64,000 nucleotides of DNA from Pseudoduganella flava (GTDB lineage Bacteria > Pseudomonadota > Gammaproteobacteria > Burkholderiales > Burkholderiaceae_D). Position numbers and translations under genes: made by a program. The number at the start of each line of letters is the position of its first letter. Position 1 is the first letter of the stretch. The stretch is from assembly GCF_007830495.1 (NCBI RefSeq), contig NZ_VLKW01000006.1:306095-370094 (forward strand), written 5' to 3'. This document shows positions 46,684 to 55,387 of the stretch, piece by piece. The notes under the pieces were generated by a model. That model was given only the letters and a program-made list of their open reading frames with translations. It did no database searches and was not told the DNA's origin.

Positions 46684-48168
46684 ATGAATCCGCTACCGCG
46701 CCATATCCGCTTAGCCACCTTCGCTCTCGCCGGCGTGCTCGCCGCCCGCGCCGGCGCCGCCACGGACCCGGCAGCCAGCGAGCCCGCCGCCACGCCGGCG
46801 CCGGCCCGCAAGGCCGCGCCGGCGCACGTCGAAGGCCCCCGCTGCCGTGGCGAGGCGGCGGCGCCGGGGCAGCTCGCCCTGCAGCTGGGAAAATCCCGGC
46901 TGTTGCGGCTGCCCGAGCCCGTCGTCAACCGCAGCGTTGGCGACTCCGCCGTGCTGCAATCGATGCTGGTCGCGCCCGAGACGCTGTACGTGGTCGGCGT
47001 CGACGTCGGCAGCACCAACATGATCGTGCAGGGCAGCAGTGGCAAGTGCAGCGTCATCGAGGTGACCGTCAGCATGGACGTGTCCGCCCTGCAGGCCACC
47101 CTGGCGGCCGTGCTGCCGGAAGAGAAGGATATCCACGTGACCGCCGCGTCCGACTCCGTCGTGCTGAGCGGCACGGTGACGGATGGCGCAACGTTGGCAC
47201 GCGTGCTGGAACTGGCGCAAGCCCACGTGCGCCGGCCCGTCAAGCCGCTGACGGACAAGGACGACAAGGCCGCGACCGCGGTGCAGGGCGGTTCGCGCAT
47301 CGTCAACATGCTGGGCGTCAGTGCGCCGCAGCAGGTGATGCTCGAGGTGAAGATCGCCGAGGTGTCGAAGACACTGCTCGACAAGCTTGAAGCGGGTACG
47401 GCCGTGCGACTGCGCGGCGGCGAGTGGACGGCGTCCCTGCTGTCCAATTTCCTCACCGGTACGCTGAAGAGCGGCCTCACGCTGTTCAAGTCGGCGCAGA
47501 ACCAGCTCAATCTGGACGCGCAGCGCGACGACGCGCTGGTCCGCCTGCTGGCCGAGCCGACCGTGATGGCGATCAGCGGCCAGGAGGGCAGCTTCCTCGC
47601 CGGCGGCAAGATCTTCATTCCTGTCGCCCAGGACAACAACAAGATCACGCTGGAAGAGAAGGAGTTCGGCGTCGGGCTGCGCTTCACGCCCACGGTGATG
47701 GCGGGCGGGCGCATCAGCCTGAAGGTGGCGCCGGAAGTGTCCGAACTGTCGCGCGAAGGCGTCGGCATCAGTGCGGCCGGTGTCAATGCGACGGCGATCA
47801 TGCCCTTGATCACCACGCGGCGGGCAACGACGACGGTGCAGTTGTACGACGGACAGAGCTTCGCGATCGGCGGGCTGATCCGCAACAACCAGGTCAGCAA
47901 CCTGAAGGCGCTGCCCGTGCTGGGCGAGGTGCCGGTGCTGGGATCGTTGTTCCGCAGCACCGATTTCCAGCAGGACCGCACCGAGCTGCTGTTCGTCGTC
48001 ACGGCCCACCTGGTCAAGCCGCTGCCGCCCGGGTATGCGCTGCCGACCGATGCGTTGCAGCCGGCCAGCCGCGCCGACCTGTTCATGAACGGCAAGATGG
48101 AAGCGCCGGCGGACCGCCCCGTTGCGCCGCCCGTGCCCGCCGGACAGTCCGGTTTTCAGCTGAAGTAA
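46684..48168 (+). CDS. cpaC: Tad pilus outer-membrane secretin CpaC/RcpA
   Basis: A 494-residue secretin forming the outer-membrane pore for the Flp pilus. A signal peptide is present (IRLATFALAGVLAARAGA). An N-terminal pilus-assembly domain (LQLGKSRLLRLPEPVVNRS) and a BON/N-domain-like stretch (HVTAASDSVVLSGTVTD) precede the secretin core (VMLEVKIAEVSKTLLDKLEA, VGLRFTPTVMAGGRISLKV, FAIGGLIRNNQVSNLKALP, PVLGSLFRSTDFQQDRTEL). ATG 46684 is chosen over GTG 46672, since GAGG lies 7 bases before it and the signal peptide begins there. It follows cpaB directly. Confidence 0.93.
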   Translation: MNPLPRHIRLATFALAGVLAARAGAATDPAASEPAATPAPARKAAPAHVEGPRCRGEAAAPGQLALQLGKSRLLRLPEPVVNRSVGDSAVLQSMLVAPETLYVVGVDVGSTNMIVQGSSGKCSVIEVTVSMDVSALQATLAAVLPEEKDIHVTAASDSVVLSGTVTDGATLARVLELAQAHVRRPVKPLTDKDDKAATAVQGGSRIVNMLGVSAPQQVMLEVKIAEVSKTLLDKLEAGTAVRLRGGEWTASLLSNFLTGTLKSGLTLFKSAQNQLNLDAQRDDALVRLLAEPTVMAISGQEGSFLAGGKIFIPVAQDNNKITLEEKEFGVGLRFTPTVMAGGRISLKVAPEVSELSREGVGISAAGVNATAIMPLITTRRATTTVQLYDGQSFAIGGLIRNNQVSNLKALPVLGEVPVLGSLFRSTDFQQDRTELLFVVTAHLVKPLPPGYALPTDALQPASRADLFMNGKMEAPADRPVAPPVPAGQSGFQLK

Positions 48169-48178
48169 GGAGACCGCC

Positions 48179-48463
48179 ATGACCATTCGCCCCCTGTCCG
48201 CATTGCTGCTGCTGGGACTGCTGGCCGGCTGCGGCAATCCGATCCAGCGCACGACGCCGCACTGGGACGCCCGCTTCGGCGACGCGACGCGGGCCGCGTT
48301 CGCGCAGCAGGTCATCAACCCGGCCGCCGCGGCCGATCCCCGTCCCGTGACGGGAACGGATGGCCAGAGCGCGGCCGCGGCGCAACAGCGCTACCAGAAA
48401 TCCTATACCGATCCGGCGCCAGTGCAGGGCTCGTTCACGATCGGGATCGGCGGCGGGAAATGA
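48179..48463 (+). CDS. Small lipoprotein of the Tad locus
   Basis: A 94-residue lipoprotein with signal peptide and lipobox LLAGC (Cys19), followed by a low-complexity Ala/Gln/Pro-rich region and a glycine-rich end (TIGIGGGK). It occupies the place of CpaD, the outer-membrane lipoprotein that assists the secretin in other Tad loci, but is far shorter and shows no CpaD domain. A pilotin-like role for the secretin is plausible. It overlaps the next gene by 4 bases. Confidence 0.75.
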   Translation: MTIRPLSALLLLGLLAGCGNPIQRTTPHWDARFGDATRAAFAQQVINPAAAADPRPVTGTDGQSAAAAQQRYQKSYTDPAPVQGSFTIGIGGGK

Positions 48464-49857
48464 CTACGCATGCACCCGGCAGCCCCGCGCGCCAGGGTGG
48501 GGCCGTCATGATCCTGTACGCCCTGGCGCTCGTGATGATCCTGGGCTTTGCCGGGCTTGTGCTCGACCTGGGCATGGCCTACGCGCGCATGGCCCAGTTG
48601 CAGATCGTTGCCGACCAGATTGCCCTGTCGGCCGCGACGCGCCTGGACGGTACCGCGGCAGGGGTGACGGCCGCCGCCAACTCGGCCGTGGATCGGTGGA
48701 AGTCAAGATGGGGAGTCAACAATACCGCGTGGGTGCCGGACGCGTTGCGCTTTTCCGACGATGCGAACGCCGGCGAGGCCGGCTGGCTGAGCGCCACCGC
48801 GGCAGCGACGGCGCCGGCCACGATGGTGTACGCCCGCGTCGATACCGGCCTGCTGGCCGCGCGCGTGCGCCAGGTGCAGCCAACCCTGATGAGCGTACTT
48901 GGCGTCACGGCACCGATGGATATTCGGCCGCGCTCGATCGCCGGCCGGCGGCGCCTGCGCGTGCTGCCATTCGGGATCTGCGCGATGGGCCCGGAAACGG
49001 CGACGCGCGGTTCGGGCAGCACTGCCGAACTGGTCAGCTATGGCTTCCGCTCCGGCATCGCCTACAACCTGCTGATGCTGAACACGACCGGCGCCGCGAT
49101 GGGCGAGTACTTCTACGTCAACCCGCTGGTGAACGGCGATGCGCCAAACGACCCGAACGCGCTGACGGACGAGACGGTTGCCCCGTTCATGTGTTCCGGT
49201 ACGCTGGCATATCCCCGCATCCCGGGGGGCCGGGTACACGTACGCCGGGCCGACGCGTTCAACCTGTGGAACCAGCTCAACTCGCGGTTCGAGGAATACC
49301 TAGGCGCGAATCCGTGTAACAAGCTCAACGGTCCGGCCGACACGAACATCAAGAACTACGTCGGCAACAATGTGTTGAGCTGGCAGGGCCCGACGGTGCC
49401 GCGTGCCACCGCATTGTCGAAAGTCGTCAACGGCAAGCTGGCGACCATTGCCGAACTGACCACCGGCCAGACGTATCTGCCGGCCGAGTACGGTACGCGC
49501 TGGGCGTACGGGCCGGCGAAGAATACGGATGGATCGAGCAAGCTGATGTCGAGCTGGGCCGCGCTGTACCCATCCAGCCCGGCGGCCACCTATACGCAGA
49601 CAACCTCGCCATACCGCAGCTACACCCAGCCGGCGACCGAGATGGCCAAGGCACAGAACTTGCGCCGCCTGCTCTACGTGCCCCTGCTGCAGTGCCCCGT
49701 GCCAGCCGGGCTGTACGCCGACGCCACGATCCTGGCGTACGGCAGGTTCTTCTTGACGGCAAAGGCCAGTGCCGGAGAGCTCCCCGGCGAATTCGCCGGC
49801 GTGCTTGCGCGCGACGCCGAAGCAAGGCTGGCCGACGAAGCGGAGCTCCTCGAATGA
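48460..49857 (+). CDS. TadG-like pilus assembly protein
   Basis: A 465-residue protein with a TadE/TadG-type N-terminus: a short cytoplasmic stretch (SPARQGGAVM) and one hydrophobic helix (ILYALALVMILGFAGLVLDLG), after which the body is exported. The DLGMAYARMAQLQIVADQIAL segment is the DUF2134/TadG-like continuation. The large C-terminal part, with Cys pairs (GICAMGP, PFMCSGT, NPCNK, LLQCPVP), is probably disulfide-bonded and surface- or periplasm-exposed. It may be a minor pilus component or tip protein. Start ATG 48460 overlaps the lipoprotein stop; a 4-bp overlap joins it to the next gene. Confidence 0.85.
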   Translation: MTTHAPGSPARQGGAVMILYALALVMILGFAGLVLDLGMAYARMAQLQIVADQIALSAATRLDGTAAGVTAAANSAVDRWKSRWGVNNTAWVPDALRFSDDANAGEAGWLSATAAATAPATMVYARVDTGLLAARVRQVQPTLMSVLGVTAPMDIRPRSIAGRRRLRVLPFGICAMGPETATRGSGSTAELVSYGFRSGIAYNLLMLNTTGAAMGEYFYVNPLVNGDAPNDPNALTDETVAPFMCSGTLAYPRIPGGRVHVRRADAFNLWNQLNSRFEEYLGANPCNKLNGPADTNIKNYVGNNVLSWQGPTVPRATALSKVVNGKLATIAELTTGQTYLPAEYGTRWAYGPAKNTDGSSKLMSSWAALYPSSPAATYTQTTSPYRSYTQPATEMAKAQNLRRLLYVPLLQCPVPAGLYADATILAYGRFFLTAKASAGELPGEFAGVLARDAEARLADEAELLE

Positions 49858-50339
49858 TCGGGCGTGACCGCCGCGAACAGGGCACCGCCGCGATCGAAAT
49901 GGTGCTGGTACTCGTATTCGGCATGGTGCTGCTGGCGGGCATGGTGCTGTTCGGCCGCCTGACGATGCACATGATCGCGCTGGAAAAGGCGATCGGCAAC
50001 ACGACCCGGATCGTGGCGACGCTGCCGCGCCCGATGCTGACGGCCGAGAACGCCGACCTGACCATGCCGGCGCTGGGAGCAAGACTGGTGCGTGACGCGA
50101 CTCTCTCGGCTGGCCTCGATATCCAGCCGAGGGCCTCTTCCATCGGAGTGCTGTGTGAAGAGATGTACTGCGGCACCGGCGTGGCCACCACCATGGTCTC
50201 CGTCAGCACGAACATTTCCTTCACGGACACCGTGTTCCGCAACGCCTACACGGCCACGATCATGCCTGCGTCCGGCAGCCTGCCGCTATCGTTCAAGTAC
50301 TCCGAGCTATGTGCCATCCCCTTCACCGTCGCGCCCTGA
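49854..50339 (+). CDS. TadE-like pseudopilin (first)
   Basis: A 161-residue minor pilin-like protein. The TadE signature is the short leader ending EQGTAAIEMVLVLVFGMVLL, with the prepilin-type Glu and a long hydrophobic helix. The remainder is a small periplasmic domain with a Cys pair (VLCEEMYCGTG). The ATG at 49854 overlaps the TadG-like gene by 4 bases. Its 3' end overlaps the next TadE-like gene by 31 bases, in a different frame. It should be processed by the CpaA peptidase. Confidence 0.85.
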   Translation: MIGRDRREQGTAAIEMVLVLVFGMVLLAGMVLFGRLTMHMIALEKAIGNTTRIVATLPRPMLTAENADLTMPALGARLVRDATLSAGLDIQPRASSIGVLCEEMYCGTGVATTMVSVSTNISFTDTVFRNAYTATIMPASGSLPLSFKYSELCAIPFTVAP

Positions 50340-50890
50340 GCCGCCGCCGCGACGCCGGCGTCGTCACCGTCGAACTGGCCATGGTCCTGCTGATACTGCT
50401 GTCGCTGATCCTGGGCACGCTGGAAGTCGCGCGTGCACTGTACCTGTTCAACACGGTGCAGGAGGTGACGCGTGCGGCGGCGCGGATGGCGTCGATCACG
50501 GATTTCTCCGACGCTGCCGCGATGGACGCGCTGAAGCGCAATGCGCTGTTTGGCCGCACCGCGCTGCCGCTGGCGCCGGAGATCGGCACGGCCCAGCTGC
50601 GCATCGAGTACCTGGCGCAAAGTGCGACCGGCGACCCGGTGGCGCTCACGCAGATGCCGGCCTGCCCGGAACGGAACATCGTCAATTGCGCGCAGAACCC
50701 GCAAGGCACGTCCTGCATCGCCTTTGTGCGGGCCAGCATCTGCGTTCCTGGCGGCGACTGCACGGCGCTGCCGTACCGCCCGCTGACGACGCTGCTGCCC
50801 AGGTTCGCGGACATGCACGTTCCCATCGCCGCCACGCTCGTCAAGGCCGAACGGCTCGGCTACCAGCCGGGCACCAACAACTGTCTCTGA
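50309..50890 (+). CDS. TadE-like pseudopilin (second)
   Basis: A 193-residue TadE-family protein. The leader ends RDAGVVTVELAMVLLILLSL, with the Glu characteristic of TadE pseudopilins, followed by GTLEVARALYLFNTVQEVTR, a classical TadE continuation. Six cysteines in the C-terminal part (MPACPE, IVNCAQ, TSCIAF, ASICVPGGDC) suggest disulfides in the periplasm. It starts 31 bases inside the preceding gene. TadE and TadF pseudopilins initiate Flp pilus assembly; this pair would fill those roles. Confidence 0.86.
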   Translation: MCHPLHRRALSRRRDAGVVTVELAMVLLILLSLILGTLEVARALYLFNTVQEVTRAAARMASITDFSDAAAMDALKRNALFGRTALPLAPEIGTAQLRIEYLAQSATGDPVALTQMPACPERNIVNCAQNPQGTSCIAFVRASICVPGGDCTALPYRPLTTLLPRFADMHVPIAATLVKAERLGYQPGTNNCL

Positions 50891-50907
50891 CCCAAAGGAA
50901 GAATCGT

Positions 50908-52083
50908 ATGAAAGCGCTCATGATCAGCAAGGATAGCCTGTTGCACGCCGAGGTCGCCGCGCAGGGCTCGGCGCGCATGCCCGCGGTGCAGCTCGTCGCA
51001 TCGCGCCAGGGCTTGCGCGATGCCGCCGAGCGGCCGCTGGCGGACCCGCCGGAACTGGTGATCTTCGATGCCAGCGACGTCGAGCCCGGCGAATGGGAGC
51101 TGGTGGAACGGCTCGCGCGGCACTACCCGCAAGCGCGCTTCATGCTACTGGCCCGCGAGGCGCACCAGGAGCTGCTGATCCGCGCGATGCGGGCCGGCAT
51201 GCGCGAGGTGCTGCAGCTGCCGCTCGTGCACCGCGCGTTCCACGAGGCGATGGACCGGATCGAGATCGAGGCCGGCGTCACCCGCCTGCGCGACGGCAAG
51301 GTGCTCGCCTTCATCGCCTGCAAGGGCGGCAGCGGCGCGACGTTTCTCGCCACGAACTTCGGCTACGCGCTGGCCGCGCTGGCGGAAAAGAAGGTATTGC
51401 TGATCGACCTGCATGGCCAGTTCGGCGACGCCACGCTGTACGTGTCCGACCAGAAGCCGGCGATGACGCTGTCGGACGTCTGCCGGCAGATCAACCGCAT
51501 CGATGGCGCCTTCCTCGAATCGTGCCTGGTGCACGTGACGCCGGCCTTCGGCGTGCTGGCCGGCGCGGACGACCCGGCCCAGGCCACCGACATGAAGCCG
51601 GAGCACATGGACACGATCCTGCGGGTGGCGCGCCAGCACTACGACTTCGTCGTGCTGGACGTGGGCCGCCAGATCGATGCGCTGTCGATGCGCGCGCTCG
51701 ACAGCGCGGACACGATCTACCCGGTGCTGCAGCTGGCGCTGCCCGACATTCGCGACGGCCGCCGCCTGCTCGACATCTTCCGTTCGCTCGGCTATCCGGT
51801 CGAGCGCACGCGCCTGATCGTCAACCGCTACGAGAAGGGCGGCAAGCTGCGGCTGGCGGACCTGGAGCATGCACTCGGCGCGGACGTCGTGCACACGGTG
51901 CCGAACGACTACCTGTCGGCGACGGATTCCGTCAACCAGGGCATCCCCGTGCTGCAGCTGTCGCGCGGCAGTCCCGTCGCGCGCAGCCTCGCCGACCTGG
52001 TCGAACTCGTCACCGAGCGGCGCGTATCGGAATCGAAAGGGCTGTTCGACCGGCTGTTCGGCCGCAGCGACGCCGAACAGTAA
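50908..52083 (+). CDS. cpaE: Pilus localisation ATPase CpaE/TadZ
   Basis: A 391-residue protein with an N-terminal receiver-like domain lacking a phosphorylatable pattern (residues 1-115; PELVIFDASDVEPGEWELV) and a C-terminal ParA/MinD-like ATPase. The deviant Walker A is ACKGGSGATFLATNFGYAL, and the switch region is VLLIDLHGQFGDATLYVSD. In the family, TadZ/CpaE marks the pole and recruits the pilus machine. ATG 50908 follows AAAGGAAG. It lies directly upstream of cpaF, its working partner. Confidence 0.92.
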   Translation: MKALMISKDSLLHAEVAAQGSARMPAVQLVASRQGLRDAAERPLADPPELVIFDASDVEPGEWELVERLARHYPQARFMLLAREAHQELLIRAMRAGMREVLQLPLVHRAFHEAMDRIEIEAGVTRLRDGKVLAFIACKGGSGATFLATNFGYALAALAEKKVLLIDLHGQFGDATLYVSDQKPAMTLSDVCRQINRIDGAFLESCLVHVTPAFGVLAGADDPAQATDMKPEHMDTILRVARQHYDFVVLDVGRQIDALSMRALDSADTIYPVLQLALPDIRDGRRLLDIFRSLGYPVERTRLIVNRYEKGGKLRLADLEHALGADVVHTVPNDYLSATDSVNQGIPVLQLSRGSPVARSLADLVELVTERRVSESKGLFDRLFGRSDAEQ

Positions 52084-52101
52084 ACCACCAAGGAGCGGAT
52101 C

Positions 52102-53448
52102 ATGAGTTTGCGCGAACGCCTGGCCCTGGCGGAAGAGGGCAGGAGCACCGGAGTCACCTTGCCGGCGCAATCGCAGGCAGCCTACCAGGAGCTGAAGGCC
52201 ACGATGCACCAGCTGATCCTGGAGCGGATCGACCTGGAGCGCCTGAAGCGCCTCACGCCGGAACAATTCAAGCACGAGCTGGCACTGCTGGTCCAGCGCA
52301 TCATCGAGGACGAGCGCATCGTGCTGAACCAGAGCGAGCGCCATCAGCTGGTCCTCGACATCCAGCACGAGATGCTGGGCTTCGGCCCGCTGGAGCGGCT
52401 GCTGGCCGACCAGGGCATCTCGGACATCCTCGTCAACACGCATGCGAAGGTGTACGTCGAGCGCGCCGGCCGCCTCGAGCTGACGGACGTGACGTTCACC
52501 GACAATGCGCACCTGATGAAGATCATCGAGAAGATCGTGTCGCGCGTGGGCCGGCGCGTCGACGAGTCCAGCCCGATGGTCGATGCGCGGCTGCCGGACG
52601 GGTCACGCGTCAACGCGATCATCCCGCCGCTGGCGGTGGATGGGCCGATCCTGTCGATCCGCCGCTTCTCCGCCAATCCGCTGACGATGCAGAACCTGAT
52701 CGAGTACAAGAGCCTGACGCCGCCGATGATGCAGGTGCTGCAGGCGCTGGGCCATGCCAAGATCAACATCCTGATTTCCGGCGGCACGGGCAGCGGCAAG
52801 ACGACGTTGCTCAACGTGCTGTCCGGGTACATCCCGGCGGCCGAACGGATCGTGACGATCGAGGACGCGGCCGAGCTGGCACTGCGCCAGCCGCACGTCG
52901 TGCGCCTGGAAACGCGCCCGCCGAACATCGAGGGCAAGGGCGAGGTGAACCAGCGTGCACTGGTGCGCAATGCGCTGCGGATGCGGCCCGATCGCATCAT
53001 CCTCGGCGAGGTGCGCGGCGCCGAGGCCGTCGACATGCTGCAGGCGATGAACACCGGCCACGAAGGCTCGCTGGCGACGATCCACTCGAACACGCCGCGC
53101 GATGCGCTGGCGCGGCTGGAGAACATGGTCGGCATGTCCGGCGTGAACCTGACGCCGCGCGCGACCCGGCAGCAGATCTCCTCCGCCGTCACCGTCGTGA
53201 TGCAGGTGTCGCGCCTGACGGACGGCGCGCGCAAGCTCGTCAGCCTGCAGGAAGTCACCGGCATGGAAGGCGACGTGATCGCGATGCAGGAAATCTTCCG
53301 CTTCGAGCAGACCGGCGTGGACGCGAACGGCAAGGTGCAGGGGCACTTCTTCGCCACCGGCGTGCGGCCCCGCTTCGCCGACCGCCTGAAGATGTTCGGC
53401 ATGCCGGTGCCGGACAGCGTCTTCGATCCGGACCGCGTGTTCGAATAG
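52102..53448 (+). CDS. cpaF: Tad pilus secretion ATPase CpaF/TadA
   Basis: A 448-residue hexameric ATPase that powers extension (and possibly retraction) of the Flp pilus from the cytoplasmic face. The N-terminal domain includes EMLGFGPLERLLADQGISD. The ATPase core has Walker A ISGGTGSGKTTLLNVLSG, the Asp box IVTIEDAAELAL, Walker B MRPDRIILGEVRGAEA and the His box GHEGSLATIHSNTPRDAL. All catalytic elements appear intact. It begins 18 bases after cpaE with AAGGAG upstream, and is followed by the two membrane platform proteins. Confidence 0.95.
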   Translation: MSLRERLALAEEGRSTGVTLPAQSQAAYQELKATMHQLILERIDLERLKRLTPEQFKHELALLVQRIIEDERIVLNQSERHQLVLDIQHEMLGFGPLERLLADQGISDILVNTHAKVYVERAGRLELTDVTFTDNAHLMKIIEKIVSRVGRRVDESSPMVDARLPDGSRVNAIIPPLAVDGPILSIRRFSANPLTMQNLIEYKSLTPPMMQVLQALGHAKINILISGGTGSGKTTLLNVLSGYIPAAERIVTIEDAAELALRQPHVVRLETRPPNIEGKGEVNQRALVRNALRMRPDRIILGEVRGAEAVDMLQAMNTGHEGSLATIHSNTPRDALARLENMVGMSGVNLTPRATRQQISSAVTVVMQVSRLTDGARKLVSLQEVTGMEGDVIAMQEIFRFEQTGVDANGKVQGHFFATGVRPRFADRLKMFGMPVPDSVFDPDRVFE

Positions 53449-53457
53449 GAGGCGGCG

Positions 53458-54432
53458 ATGGACACGATGTTTACGGCGTTCGCCGTGCTGCTGTTCGCCG
53501 CCGTGATCTTCATGGTCGAGGGAGCGTGGATGTGGTGGAGCACGAGCCACGGCCGCGGTGCACGCCGCATCGCCCGCCGGCTCGACCTGATGGCCGGCCG
53601 CAACGAAGGGGGCGAGCGGATCAGCATCCTGAAGCAGCGCCGCTACGCGACGTCGCCGGCGCTCGATCACTGGCTGCGCGGTATTCCGCGCATGGCCGCG
53701 CTCGACCGGTTGCTGCTGCAGGCAGGCATGCGCTGGCAGGTGGGCCAATTCCTGGCCGGGTCGGCTGGCCTGCTGGCGGCCGCGCTGTTCGCGTTGCCGA
53801 TCCTCGCAATGCCCTGGCTGCCCTCCGCCATGCTGCTCGCCGGTGCGGCCGGGGCGCCGTACGGCATGCTGCTGCGGGCGCGCGCGATCCGGTTGAAGAA
53901 GATCGAGGAACAGCTGCCGGAGGCGGCGGACTTCCTCGCCCGCGCACTGCGCGCCGGCCACTCGTTCGCCAACGTGCTGAAGATGGTGGGCGACGAGATC
54001 CCCGACCCGATCGGCAGCGAGTTCAAGGCGACGTACGAGGAAATCAACTATGGCGCGCCGATGAACGAGGCGCTGCAGAACCTCGCCGCGCGCATCCCGC
54101 TGACCGACCTGCGCTACTTCGTGCTGGCCGTGCTGATCCAGCGCGAGTCGGGCGGCAACCTGGCCGAACTGCTCGGCAACGTCAGCCGCCTGACGCGTGC
54201 GCGCCTGAAGCTGCACGGGCAGGTACGGGTGTTGTCGGCCGAGGGCCGCATGTCGGCCTGGATCCTTGGCCTGCTGCCGCTCGTCATGCTCGCCATCATG
54301 AGCGTCACGAACTACCAGTACGTCAGCGTGCTGTGGACCGATCCTGCCGGTATCAACCTGTTGTGGACGGCCGGCGGCGCCATGGTGCTGGGATCGTTCT
54401 GGATGCGCGGCCTCGTCAGGATTCGCGTATGA
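53458..54432 (+). CDS. tadB: Tad pilus platform protein TadB
   Basis: A 324-residue inner-membrane platform protein of the type II secretion F family. Hydrophobic segments are at the N-terminus (FAVLLFAAVIFMVEGAWMW), around residues 105-140, and at the C-terminus. The T2SSF core has LPEAADFLARALRAGHSFA and LAVLIQRESGGNLAELLGNV, the conserved turn contacting the ATPase. It begins 9 bases after cpaF and overlaps tadC by 4 bases, forming the standard TadA-TadB-TadC order. Confidence 0.93.
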   Translation: MDTMFTAFAVLLFAAVIFMVEGAWMWWSTSHGRGARRIARRLDLMAGRNEGGERISILKQRRYATSPALDHWLRGIPRMAALDRLLLQAGMRWQVGQFLAGSAGLLAAALFALPILAMPWLPSAMLLAGAAGAPYGMLLRARAIRLKKIEEQLPEAADFLARALRAGHSFANVLKMVGDEIPDPIGSEFKATYEEINYGAPMNEALQNLAARIPLTDLRYFVLAVLIQRESGGNLAELLGNVSRLTRARLKLHGQVRVLSAEGRMSAWILGLLPLVMLAIMSVTNYQYVSVLWTDPAGINLLWTAGGAMVLGSFWMRGLVRIRV

Positions 54433-55373
54433 ACGGCCGCCAGCTTGCCTTCCTGCTGATCGTCTTCGTCGTCGTGGCCGGGCTGGCGCTGGCCGCGGTG
54501 GCGATCTTCTCGCCGGTGCCGCTGCGCGAGCGCCTGCGCGCCTTCCTCGGCACTGCCGACGAAACTCCCGGCGCCGGCGACGGCCAGTGGGTCGAGCGCG
54601 TGGCGCGCGCCGCGAAGCCGCTGACGAAGCTGTCGCTGCCGGAAGAGGGCTGGGAACGCTCGCCGCTGCGCACGAAATTCATCAACGCCGGCTGGCGCAG
54701 CGCGTCCGCCCCCACGCTGTATTTCGCGGCGAAGACGGTGCTGGCGCTCGGCACGCCCGCCATGCTGGCGATGCTGGTGGCGGGCATGGCCGGCGGCGTG
54801 TTGCGCAACGGATTCCTGCTGGTGATGTTCAGCGGCGCCGGCCTCGGCTACTACCTGCCGAACGTGGTCCTCACGCGCAAGGCGGCAAGCCGCCAGCGCG
54901 ATATCTTCGAGAACATTCCGGATGCGCTCGACCTGCTGACGGTCTGCGTCGAGGCCGGCTTGTCGATGGAGCGGGCGCTGACGAAGGTGGCGGCCGAGAT
55001 CGACGTGAAGAGCGTCGTGCTGGCGCAAGAGCTGCAACTGGTGCTGATGGAAATGCGCGCCGGCTTCTCGAAGGAGCGGGCGCTGCGCAACTTCGCGCTG
55101 CGCAGCGGCGTCGAAGACGTCGACACGCTGGTGGCGATGCTGATCCAGGCCGAACGGTTCGGGACCAGCATGGGCGACTCGCTGCGCGTCCATTCGGACA
55201 ACCTGCGCCAGAAGCGCACGCTGCTGGCCGAGGAGGCTGCCGCGAAGATCGGGCTGAAGCTGCTGTTCCCGCTGATCTTTTGCATGTTCCCGGCATTGAT
55301 GCTGGTGCTGGTGGGCCCGGCCGGCATCCAGATGGTGCGGGTCGTGATGCCGGCGATGATGGGCAACCAATGA
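54429..55373 (+). CDS. tadC: Tad pilus platform protein TadC
   Basis: A 314-residue inner-membrane T2SSF protein, partner of TadB. An N-terminal membrane segment (LAFLLIVFVVVAGLALAAVA) is followed by a central hydrophobic hairpin. The T2SSF core reads IPDALDLLTVCVEAGLSMER and LVAMLIQAERFGTSMGDSLR. The C-terminal span (LLFPLIFCMFPALMLVLVG) closes it. The ATG at 54429 is inside the tadB stop; the TPR lipoprotein follows after 14 bases. Confidence 0.93.
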   Translation: MNGRQLAFLLIVFVVVAGLALAAVAIFSPVPLRERLRAFLGTADETPGAGDGQWVERVARAAKPLTKLSLPEEGWERSPLRTKFINAGWRSASAPTLYFAAKTVLALGTPAMLAMLVAGMAGGVLRNGFLLVMFSGAGLGYYLPNVVLTRKAASRQRDIFENIPDALDLLTVCVEAGLSMERALTKVAAEIDVKSVVLAQELQLVLMEMRAGFSKERALRNFALRSGVEDVDTLVAMLIQAERFGTSMGDSLRVHSDNLRQKRTLLAEEAAAKIGLKLLFPLIFCMFPALMLVLVGPAGIQMVRVVMPAMMGNQ

Positions 55374-55387
55374 CAGGGAGAGGGACC

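Noticed and set aside
51093..54428. Long plus-strand frame running through cpaE, cpaF and tadB out of frame before joining tadC
   Set aside because: Only the part from 54429 encodes a recognisable protein (TadC); the upstream translation is an Arg/Ala/Gly-rich shadow of the real genes.
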